NCBI GenBank assembly: GCA_003154055.1
Contig: PMCH01000163.1
Location: 1,089-6,857, forward strand
DNA from: Acidobacteriaceae bacterium
Lineage (GTDB): Bacteria > Acidobacteriota > Terriglobia > Terriglobales > Acidobacteriaceae
Reading direction: 5' to 3'
Length of the DNA stretch: 5,769 bases
Positions 1-5,769 of this stretch are shown piece by piece. The notes beneath the pieces were generated by a model. That model saw nothing but the letters and a program-made list of their open reading frames with translations. It was not told where the DNA came from and made no database searches. Numbering within the stretch: position 1 is the first letter of the stretch; each line of letters opens with the position of its first letter. The position numbers and the translations under genes are program-made.

Positions 1-2891
1 GGAATCAGGCCGGCAACGATGGAAAACGTGGTCATCAGAATGGGCCGCAGGCGGACGCGATTCGCTTCGAGGATCGCTTCCCGCACCGGCATGCCCTGGG
101 CTACCAGGCGATTGGTGTAGTCCACCTGCAGGATGCCGTTCTTCTTGACGATGCCGAGCAGCAGGAACATACCCAGCGCGCTCCACAGGCTCAAGGCGCG
201 CCCGGTGATCCACAGGGAAAAGAGCGCAAACGGCACGCTCAGCGGGAGCGTCAACATGATGATGAAGGGATAGGAAAAGCTCTCAAACTGCGAGGCCAGC
301 ACCATGTACATGAAAATCGAAGCCAACAGCATCGCCAGCAGCAGGTTCCAGGTAGTCTCTTCCAGGACTTTCACCTGCCCCGAGAAACGGTACGAATAAC
401 CCGGCGGGAGGCCAACCTCTTTGATGGATTGCACTGTATGTGCGGCCGCCACGTCCAGCGGGTAACCCGTGGCAACGTTGGCAAACACGCTGACCTGAAA
501 TTCGCGGTTGTACCGCCACAGGCTCGCAGGGCCGAATCCGCGGCTAATCGACGCCACACTTTCCAGACGCACTTGCCCAAGTTTGCTCGAGGGAACCATG
601 ATCCGCGCGAGGACGTCGGGGTTGTCGCGCTGCTCCTGGAGCAATTGCATGGTGACGGGATACTGCTCGGAGCCTTCCTTAAAGCGGGTGATCTCGTCTT
701 CGCCGGAATAGAAGAGGCGGACCGCGTCGCTGATGTCGGTCATGCGCACGCCAATGTCGGCGGCGCGCTGCCGGTCCACCTTCACCTGCAACTCGGGCGT
801 GTTGAGATTCAGGCTCGGGTTCACGTCCACGAGATCGCGATAATTCCCCATGCGTCCGGCAACTTTCTTGCTGATCTCCGCGAGCTGGTTGAGATCGGGG
901 CCGCGGATGATGGCGGCGATGGGGAAATAGATTTCGCCTCCCAGCACCGAAGGCAGGCGCACGTTATAGGTGATGTTGCGATAGCCGGCGAGAATTCCGC
1001 GGATCTTCGTGGCCATCTGTTCATGGCTGAGTTTTCGCTGGCCGCGCGGCACCAGGCCGATGAACAGATGCGCGTGGTGCGTGGGACCGTGGGTGTAGGA
1101 CTGCACGAAAGAAACTTCCGGTAGAGAGCTGATTCTTGTCGCCATGTCGGAGGCCATCAGGCTCGTCTTCGCCAGCGCCGTGCCTTCCGGGAGGGTGAAC
1201 GAGCTCTGCAGTTCTGCCTGGTCATCGGCCGGGATCCAGTCACGGCCGACCAGGTGATATAAGCCGAAGGTCGAGAGAAAGGTCGCGAGGCAGATCAGCA
1301 TGATGACGCCCCGATGTGCCAGCGACCAGCGCAGCATGGTCAGGTAGGAATTCTCGATCGACTTCAAGACTCCCGAGATATGCGCCTGCTTGCTCTTTTC
1401 GTCCAGCTTCAGGAGCCGCGAACTCATCATCGGCGTGAGCGTAAACGCCACCAACAGCGAGACAAGAATGGCGATCGCCATTGTCCAGCCGAAGGAGTTC
1501 ACATACTTGCGGGCGTAGCCGGTCATGAACGCAATGGGCAGGAAGATGATGATGAGCGAGAGCGTGGTCGCCATAACGGCCAGGCCGATTTCCCGCGTAG
1601 CCTCAATCGAGGCCTGCACGCGGTCCAGTCCCTTTTCCTCCATGAAGCGGAAAATATTTTCGAGGACGATGATCGCGTCATCAATGACGATCCCGACCGC
1701 CAGCGTCAGCGCCAGCAGCGTCATGTTGTTCAGGGAGAAGTCCATCCCGCGCATCAGGGTGAAGCTGGCAATGATCGAGGCGGGAATCGCAACCGCCGCG
1801 ATCAGCACCGCCCGCCAGTTGCGGATGAAAATCCAAACCACCACACTCGCCAGAATGCTGCCCAGGATCAGGTGCTCCAGAAGCGAGTGCACGGAGGCGC
1901 GGATGAAATCCGAAATGTCGTGAATCACCAGCAGTTGAACGCCCGGAGGCAACTGCCCGCGCAACTCCTCAATCTGTTTTCGGACATCGTCGGCCACGCG
2001 GACCGTGTTTGCGCCCGACTGACGCAGGATCTGCACGCTGACCACATCCTGCCCGGGCTTGCCGCCGCGAAACAGCGCCGACCAGGTGCGGAGTTCCTGA
2101 GCGCCATCTTCGACTTGCGCAACGTCGCGGATGCGAACAGGAATGCCGGCGCGGGTTCCCACTACAATTTCGCTGAACTGATCCGCCGAGGTGACGCGGC
2201 CAAGAGTGCGCAGTCCCAACTCCTGCGGTCCGGTAATCATGCGGCCGCCCGGCGCCTCAATGTTCTCGCGCTGGAGCGCCTCGCGCACGTCGAGCACGGT
2301 AAAGTTGTGGGAGGTGAGTTTCTGCGCGTCGAGCAAAACGCGGATCTGGCGTGCCTGCCCGCCGTTTAGATCGACACTGCCGACGCCGTCCACCGTCTGA
2401 ATGGCGCGGCGGACTTGCTTGTCGGCGATCTCGGTCAACTCGCGGCGACTCACGGGCCCGCTCACCAGCAGGGTCATGATGGGGTCGGATTGCGGGTCCT
2501 GCTTAGTGATCACGGGCGGCAGCGTGTCGCGCGGCAGGCGGTCGGTGGCGGCAGCAACTTTTTCCCGGATGTCCTGTGCGGCGCCTTCGATATCGCGTTC
2601 CAGAACAAAAGTACAGGTGATGTCCGCAAAGCCTTCCGACGAGTAAACGCTGATCTCATCAATTCCGCTGACCGATGAAATCGCGTCCTCGAGCGGCAAC
2701 ACGATGCCCGTGATCATTTCTTCCGGAGTCGCACCGGGCAGACGCACTTCCACGTTTACGGTTGCGGGATCGGCTTTTGGAAAGAGGTCGACGGCCAGGC
2801 CGCGGTAGGAGAAGATGCCGAGCGTCACCAGGAAGGCGATCAGCATCACCGTGAAGACGGGATGTTTGACGCAGATTTCGGCGAGCTTCAT
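1..2891 (-). CDS. RND-family multidrug efflux pump, inner-membrane transporter (HAE/AcrB-MdtBC type), C-terminus cut by window edge
   Basis: Proton-driven inner-membrane pump that exports drugs or other amphiphiles through a tripartite complex. I translated the frame from ATG at 2891 to the left edge: 963 codons with no stop. TM1 is at about residues 13-32, followed by VDLFPKADP. The first porter domain follows (LPGATPEEM, then PLEDAISSVSGID), up to about 330. TM2-TM6 span about 335-489, and TM4 carries GIVIDDAIIVLEN with D404 and D405, equivalent to the AcrB proton-relay pair D407/D408. TM7 is at about 528-545, followed by the second porter domain to about 845. TM8 ends in LASQFESF, and TM10 has GIVKKNGILQVD, where K917 aligns with AcrB K940. 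TM11 begins RPILMTTFSIVAG. The paired aspartates favour HAE (drug) over HME (metal) pumps such as CusA. Against the usual 1020-1060 residues, only the last 60-100 are missing. The start follows the adaptor stop by 28 bp, with a weak GCGGA ribosome site about 7 nt upstream. Substrate cannot be read from sequence. Confidence 0.97.
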   Translation of the reverse strand, partial: MKLAEICVKHPVFTVMLIAFLVTLGIFSYRGLAVDLFPKADPATVNVEVRLPGATPEEMITGIVLPLEDAISSVSGIDEISVYSSEGFADITCTFVLERDIEGAAQDIREKVAAATDRLPRDTLPPVITKQDPQSDPIMTLLVSGPVSRRELTEIADKQVRRAIQTVDGVGSVDLNGGQARQIRVLLDAQKLTSHNFTVLDVREALQRENIEAPGGRMITGPQELGLRTLGRVTSADQFSEIVVGTRAGIPVRIRDVAQVEDGAQELRTWSALFRGGKPGQDVVSVQILRQSGANTVRVADDVRKQIEELRGQLPPGVQLLVIHDISDFIRASVHSLLEHLILGSILASVVVWIFIRNWRAVLIAAVAIPASIIASFTLMRGMDFSLNNMTLLALTLAVGIVIDDAIIVLENIFRFMEEKGLDRVQASIEATREIGLAVMATTLSLIIIFLPIAFMTGYARKYVNSFGWTMAIAILVSLLVAFTLTPMMSSRLLKLDEKSKQAHISGVLKSIENSYLTMLRWSLAHRGVIMLICLATFLSTFGLYHLVGRDWIPADDQAELQSSFTLPEGTALAKTSLMASDMATRISSLPEVSFVQSYTHGPTHHAHLFIGLVPRGQRKLSHEQMATKIRGILAGYRNITYNVRLPSVLGGEIYFPIAAIIRGPDLNQLAEISKKVAGRMGNYRDLVDVNPSLNLNTPELQVKVDRQRAADIGVRMTDISDAVRLFYSGEDEITRFKEGSEQYPVTMQLLQEQRDNPDVLARIMVPSSKLGQVRLESVASISRGFGPASLWRYNREFQVSVFANVATGYPLDVAAAHTVQSIKEVGLPPGYSYRFSGQVKVLEETTWNLLLAMLLASIFMYMVLASQFESFSYPFIIMLTLPLSVPFALFSLWITGRALSLWSALGMFLLLGIVKKNGILQVDYTNRLVAQGMPVREAILEANRVRLRPILMTTFSIVAGLI

Positions 2892-2919
2892 CGGCAGATC
2901 CGCTGATCGTAATTTGGGA

Positions 2920-4161
2920 TTACTTGCCCACCGGCGCCGTTCCGTCGCTTTGCTCTTGAACGGTCTCGCCGTCGCGCAGGGTGCCGGAGACGGCCACGGC
3001 CACACGGTCCCCCGGCTTCAAACCTTCGGCCACTTCAAAGCGGCGTCCGCGGTCGTCTTCGGTCTGCCCGGCGGGCCGAATCTGCCGCTCCGACACTCGA
3101 TTGCCACTCAACAGGAAAACCTTGTAGACACCGTAGCGGTAGTTCACGGCCTGCTCCGGAACAAAGATCGTCTTCTCTTCCCGTTCGCTGGGCAGGGAGG
3201 CCTGCACGAAAAAGCCCGGTTTCAGGCGTCCGTCTTTGTTTACGAGCAGGGCTTCGGCTTCGAAGGTGCGCGAATCCTGCGAGACGGATGGGTTGATGCG
3301 TGAAACTTTTCCTTGGAACGTTTCGCCGGGAAAGGCTTCCACGTGGAGATCGACGGTCGCGCCATCGGAGATGGATCCTGCCCAGCGCTCAGGAACTGCC
3401 AGACGCGCTCGCAGACGGTCGGTGCGCACCAGGACCATCACCGGACTCTGCACGCGCAGATATTCGCCGGGGTGAACATTCCTGGTCTTGATCGCGCCCG
3501 GGAACGGTGCGCGAATGACCGCATCGCGCAACTTTTTCTCGGCCAGCTTTTCGCTCGCCTCGCTGGAAATCAGCAGAGCTTTCAGGCGATCCACTTCCTG
3601 GAGGGCGACATTGTAGGTAGCCTTCGTACTCTGGTAGCGGCTGGCTGCTTCATCCGCCTGCTGCTGCGAGATCAGCTTGTCTTTCAGCATCTCCTGCGCG
3701 CGGCCGTGCTTGCGCTCGGCGTCAAACAGATCAGCCTCGGCGCGCTGCACGGCAGCCATCTTTCGCGGATCTGCGGGGGGCGGCTCGTTGGGGCCGACGC
3801 CAAGCTGCGCGCGCACCTGGCGTACTAATCCGTGCTGGCGGTCCACTTCATACTGGAGTTCCTGCTGGTCGAGCGTGATGAGCGGCTGGCCCTCGGTGAC
3901 GGTGTCGCCCACATCGGCCAGAACTTGCGCGACCCGCCCTTCGACCTCGGCGCTCAAGGTGCTTTCCTCGAGCGCAAACAGGGAACCCACGGCCTGGACC
4001 CGGCGCCGGGTGGTCTCCTCCGCCACGGTGTACACGTGTGCGGGAGTAGCGCGAGAAGCGCTGGCCTGGCTGTTGGCCTGGGTATTCGAGCAGCCGCCAG
4101 AAAAAACCACGGCCCACGCCGTGATCAGCAGACAGCCCGCTCTCAGCCAAAGACTACGCAT
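2920..4161 (-). CDS. RND efflux periplasmic adaptor subunit (membrane fusion protein, AcrA/MdtA-like), probable lipoprotein
   Basis: Adaptor that bridges the RND pump encoded just downstream to a TolC-like outer-membrane channel. From ATG at 4161 it is 413 residues; an in-frame TTG at 4182 would add 7. I prefer the ATG because it gives a compact signal peptide (MRSLWLRAG, then a hydrophobic stretch) ending in FSGGC, a slightly non-canonical lipobox. Counting from the TTG: the lipidated Cys is residue 31; the first lipoyl half is about 74-112 (STLSAEVEGRV, GDTVTEGQPL); the alpha-helical hairpin is about 113-218; the second lipoyl half is about 220-255 (VIRAPFPGAI, HPGEYL); the beta-barrel is about 256-330; the membrane-proximal domain runs from about 331 to the end (VPEQAV, LKPGDRV). 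The hairpin tip RAQEMLKDKLIS aligns with the TolC-contacting RLS motif of AcrA. It is first gene of the adaptor-pump operon, with a TATAAT -10 about 75 nt or more upstream. No local regulator is visible. Confidence 0.96.
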   Translation of the reverse strand: MRSLWLRAGCLLITAWAVVFSGGCSNTQANSQASASRATPAHVYTVAEETTRRRVQAVGSLFALEESTLSAEVEGRVAQVLADVGDTVTEGQPLITLDQQELQYEVDRQHGLVRQVRAQLGVGPNEPPPADPRKMAAVQRAEADLFDAERKHGRAQEMLKDKLISQQQADEAASRYQSTKATYNVALQEVDRLKALLISSEASEKLAEKKLRDAVIRAPFPGAIKTRNVHPGEYLRVQSPVMVLVRTDRLRARLAVPERWAGSISDGATVDLHVEAFPGETFQGKVSRINPSVSQDSRTFEAEALLVNKDGRLKPGFFVQASLPSEREEKTIFVPEQAVNYRYGVYKVFLLSGNRVSERQIRPAGQTEDDRGRRFEVAEGLKPGDRVAVAVSGTLRDGETVQEQSDGTAPVGK

Positions 4162-4233
4162 TGGGATCAATTCGCGACGCAAATCGACTCGCTCGCCGAT
4201 GCTCTCAGTGGGCCGCTGGAAGCCGCAGCCAGA

Positions 4234-4257
4234 AGTTCAAGCATTATAAGCTGAATT
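4234..4257. repeat. Imperfect inverted repeat bracketing the efflux -10
   Basis: On the plus strand AGTTCAAGC (4234-4242) and GCTGAATT (4250-4257) are inverted copies, apart from one extra A and one G/A mismatch, with the 7-bp ATTATAA between them. The -10 hexamer therefore sits in the spacer. The position would suit a repressor operator, but the arms are short and imperfect, so chance is a fair alternative. Confidence 0.25.
4243..4248 (-). promoter_or_regulatory. Candidate -10 element of the adaptor-pump operon
   Basis: The minus strand reads TATAAT here, a perfect sigma-70 type -10, followed by GCTTGAAC. Transcription would start near 4236, leaving a leader of about 75 nt before the ATG at 4161. 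No good TTGACA-like -35 lies 16-18 nt upstream (the bases there read CCAGGC), so the call rests on the -10 and its placement in the divergent spacer. An imperfect inverted repeat flanks the hexamer. Confidence 0.5.
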
Positions 4258-4329
4258 GGGCGCATGCCTGGGCCGGAACGGGCGCCAAGGTGAGGCAGGG
4301 CTCCATAACAAAACAAGACAGGGGTTCGC

Positions 4330-4335
4330 TATACT
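4330..4335 (+). promoter_or_regulatory. Candidate -10 element of the glycosyltransferase gene, very close to the start codon
   Basis: TATACT matches the sigma-70 -10 at five of six positions and ends 10 nt before the ATG at 4346. A start site 6-8 nt downstream gives a leader of only about 3-5 nt. There is no Shine-Dalgarno sequence in the 15 nt before the ATG, which fits leaderless translation. I see no convincing -35 at 17 nt (AACAAA). Confidence 0.45.
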
Positions 4336-4345
4336 TCCGCTACCG

Positions 4346-5395
4346 ATGGCCAACATTCTCTACGGCGTGAACGGCGAAGGCGCCGGCCACTCCACCCGCG
4401 CCAAGGAAGTCATCTCTCACCTGCAGCGCGCCGGGCACAAGGTCCACGTGGTTTCTTTTGACCGCGGACTGGCGAACCTGCGCAAGGATTTCGACGTCAC
4501 TGAAATCTACGGCTGGAGCATCACCTATGTGAACAACCAGGTTCGCTACCGGCGCACCATCGCGCGCAATCTACTGGGCGCGCGGCGGACCGCCACCAGC
4601 ATCTCTCGCCTGAAGCAACTGGTCGACGATCGGCAGATTCAGCTGGTCATCACCGACTTCGAGCCGCTTTCGTGCCACGTCGGACACCGGAAAAATCTCC
4701 CTATCATCTCGATCGATAACCAGCACTTCCTGACCAACACCGACGTTGCCTGCCCCAAGCATTTTCGCGCCGACACCGCTGCCGCCAAGTTGGTCATCCG
4801 CTTCATGATTCCGAGGGCTGACGCGTACCTCGCCACATCATTCTTCGCGGCGAAGATCACGAAGCCGAAAACGTTCCTGTTTCCGCCGATCCTGCGGGAG
4901 AGCATCCTGAAAGCGCGCCCGCGCGATGGCAAACACGTACTTGTCTATGTGACCTCGCCTGCGCCGGAACTGGCCAAGCTGCTGGCATCGGTGCGCTGCC
5001 CGTTTATCGCTTACGGCTTCGGTCGCGCAGGGCAGAACGGAAACATCCTTTTCAAGAAGCCGAGCCTCGAGGGATTTTTTGCCGATTTAACGGGCGCGCG
5101 GGCCATCATCGCCAACGCCGGATTCTCGCTCGTCACCGAAGCGCTACACCTCGGCAAGCCATACCTGGCCGTGCCGGTGGAACACCAGTTTGAGCAGATC
5201 TTCAACGCCTACTGGCTGGAAAGGCTCGGCTACGGCGCGTATTGGGAGGATCTGAATAAGGAGCGGGTGGAGTCGTTTTTGTACAATCTGCCGGACTATC
5301 GCGAGAAGTTGGCGGATTATCCGCGCCAGGGGAATGACGCACTCTTCGCGAAACTCGACAGCCTGATTGCGCGGCACACAAAGCACAGGGGCTGA
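4346..5395 (+). CDS. MurG-like GT-B glycosyltransferase, MJ1255/TIGR00661-type
   Basis: Predicted cytoplasmic or membrane-associated glycosyltransferase that moves a sugar from a nucleotide donor to an unknown acceptor. The protein is 349 residues, near-typical for the family. The N-terminal Rossmann half starts MANILYGVNGEGAGHSTRA, whose glycine-rich loop (residues 9-15) corresponds to the GGTGGH loop of MurG. VITDFEP (101-107) is a characteristic segment of this family. The C-terminal donor-binding half has IIANAGFSLVTEALHLGKP (about 254-272) and VPVEHQFEQIFNAYWLERLG (about 277-295), matching the MurG pattern of G-x-x-x-x-x-E, G-x-P, and Q-x-x-N-A. There is no signal peptide or membrane segment. 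The frame is open upstream to a TTG at 4256, but the ATG at 4346 begins the conserved N-terminus, so the extra 30 codons are unlikely to be translated. The gene is divergent from the efflux operon. Its stop codon lies in the loop of a hairpin. Donor and acceptor cannot be inferred, since no cell-wall or polysaccharide genes adjoin it. Confidence 0.9.
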   Translation: MANILYGVNGEGAGHSTRAKEVISHLQRAGHKVHVVSFDRGLANLRKDFDVTEIYGWSITYVNNQVRYRRTIARNLLGARRTATSISRLKQLVDDRQIQLVITDFEPLSCHVGHRKNLPIISIDNQHFLTNTDVACPKHFRADTAAAKLVIRFMIPRADAYLATSFFAAKITKPKTFLFPPILRESILKARPRDGKHVLVYVTSPAPELAKLLASVRCPFIAYGFGRAGQNGNILFKKPSLEGFFADLTGARAIIANAGFSLVTEALHLGKPYLAVPVEHQFEQIFNAYWLERLGYGAYWEDLNKERVESFLYNLPDYREKLADYPRQGNDALFAKLDSLIARHTKHRG

Positions 5396-5445
5396 AGCCC
5401 TCGTCTTGGGAAGCGCCTAACGCGGCCCTGAAGGGCCGCTCTTCC
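5388..5445. repeat. Bipartite inverted-repeat element: two TGAA-loop hairpins (REP/BIME-like)
   Basis: Hairpin 1 (5388-5401) is GGGGC-TGAA-GCCCT: four Watson-Crick pairs plus a closing G-U. Hairpin 2 (5422-5439) is GCGGCCC-TGAA-GGGCCGC, a perfect 7-bp stem. The same TGAA loop occurs in both, 20 nt apart. An outer GGAAG (5409-5413) pairs with CTTCC (5441-5445), enclosing hairpin 2 with an asymmetric internal loop. The TGA in the first loop is the stop codon of the glycosyltransferase. It lies between convergent genes. It could slow or end transcription from both sides, but no T-tract follows either stem, so it is not a standard intrinsic terminator. I recall similar paired hairpins scattered in Acidobacteriota genomes; this is not checked. 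Confidence 0.6.
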
Positions 5446-5562
5446 ACGTGGCCCACACATTTGTGAGTTGTACTGGCCAGCGACGCCGCGACACAGACGC
5501 CCTCCCCCAAACCACATTGGCCGTGCCCTCCCGAAAACGAAGTACACGAAGGCGCTAGTCGA
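5446..5562. other. Non-coding spacer between convergent genes
   Basis: No supportable gene. It contains two 8-bp palindromes, CCACGTGG (5444-5451, overlapping the hairpin element) and CTGGCCAG (5473-5480), neither remarkable alone. A minus-strand open frame across it is arginine-, proline- and cysteine-rich, runs into the glycosyltransferase gene and looks spurious. No intrinsic terminator with a T-tract was found for either flanking gene. Confidence 0.5.
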
Positions 5563-5769
5563 TCACGGCCTCCCCAGGTTGGGGCGCAGGGCGGGCGCCA
5601 GGGCAATCGCCGCCAGATACGCGGCGGCGCCGCAAGCCAGGGTTACATTCAATCCCCAATGGATGGCGATGACCATCGCCAACACTGAGCCGAGCACGCT
5701 GGAGGCGGCGTTCATCGCCCATGCCCACTCCACGGCGTTGCCGGAACTGGTGGGGAATTCAGGTGCGGG
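5563..5769 (-). CDS. C-terminal fragment of a multi-pass membrane protein, 5' end outside the window
   Basis: The frame is open from the right edge to TGA at 5563-5565 and gives 68 residues. It starts PAPEFPTSSGNAVEWAWAMN, then has a hydrophobic helix (about 21-40, SSVLGSVLAMVIAIHWG) and a second (about 41-60, LACGAAAYLAAIALAPAL), ending RPNLGRP with no charged tail. The segment W-A-x-N-x-A-S-S-V-L-G-S-V-L-A followed by an I-H-W-G turn resembles, from memory, the end of membrane proteins related to the spermidine-synthase-like transporter-fold family. The fragment is too short to be sure, and a generic MFS-like or other polytopic protein is possible. It is convergent with the glycosyltransferase gene, 167 bp away. 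Confidence 0.75.
   Translation of the reverse strand, partial: PAPEFPTSSGNAVEWAWAMNAASSVLGSVLAMVIAIHWGLNVTLACGAAAYLAAIALAPALRPNLGRP

Noticed and set aside
429..1124. 231-codon open frame on the plus strand within the pump gene
   Set aside because: Antisense shadow of the second porter domain; it has no motif and no ribosome site.
1314..2369. 351-codon open frame on the plus strand, opposite the RND pump gene
   Set aside because: It is rich in His, Arg, Gln and Asp with no recognisable motifs. The minus frame here encodes an unbroken, motif-rich pump, so this is an antisense shadow of GC-rich coding sequence.
1..2891. Heavy-metal (CusA/CzcA-type) RND pump
   Set aside because: TM4 carries two adjacent aspartates (IDDAIIVLEN), typical of HAE pumps, instead of the single-Asp HME pattern.
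3677..4249. 190-codon plus-strand open frame opposite the adaptor gene
   Set aside because: The opposite strand encodes the adaptor's lipoyl domain and signal peptide. The plus frame is Arg/Ser/Trp-rich and featureless.
4256..4345. N-terminal extension of the glycosyltransferase from TTG at 4256
   Set aside because: The 30 extra residues have no family similarity, and they overlap the candidate promoter. The conserved start MANILYGVNGEG begins at the ATG at 4346.
5422..5445. Hairpin 2 as a standard rho-independent terminator
   Set aside because: The stem is strong, but it is followed by TCTTCC on the plus strand and GTTAGG on the minus strand, with no T-tract on either side.
5202..5606. 134-codon minus-strand open frame across the convergent spacer and glycosyltransferase 3' end
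   Set aside because: Low-complexity composition rich in Arg, Pro and Cys. It reads antisense through the glycosyltransferase gene and the hairpin element, and overlaps the end of the membrane-protein gene in another frame.

Overview
The window is GC-rich, protein-dense bacterial DNA from a Gram-negative (diderm) organism. It holds most of a tripartite-type efflux operon, one glycosyltransferase gene and the tail of a membrane protein gene. The pump's TM10/TM11 wording and the paired TGAA-loop hairpins remind me of Acidobacteriota genomes. That placement is from memory and is tentative. I see no phage, IS, CRISPR, tRNA or rRNA.

Layout: (1) 1-2891, minus strand: an RND efflux pump of the HAE/AcrB-MdtBC type. 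It is intact from its start codon and runs off the left edge, with 963 codons visible. (2) 2920-4161, minus strand: the periplasmic adaptor (membrane fusion protein), a probable lipoprotein, 28 bp upstream of the pump. The two read as one operon, adaptor first. (3) 4162-4345: a 184-bp divergent intergenic region with a perfect TATAAT -10 facing the efflux operon and a TATACT -10 facing the glycosyltransferase. (4) 4346-5395, plus strand: a 349-residue MurG-like GT-B glycosyltransferase of the MJ1255/TIGR00661 type. (5) 5388-5445: a two-hairpin inverted-repeat element that starts inside the glycosyltransferase stop region. (6) 5563-5769, minus strand: the C-terminal 68 residues of a multi-pass membrane protein, convergent with the glycosyltransferase.

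Adaptor and pump would work together: the pump takes substrate from the inner membrane or periplasm using proton flow, and the adaptor docks it to a TolC-like outer-membrane channel. No TolC-family gene or TetR-type regulator lies in the window. The outer-membrane partner may lie beyond the left edge or elsewhere. The glycosyltransferase has its own apparent promoter and no visible functional tie to the pump. I found no clearly new multi-gene system. The items most worth a second look are the bipartite hairpin element that places the glycosyltransferase stop codon in a hairpin loop, and the apparently leaderless promoter of that gene.
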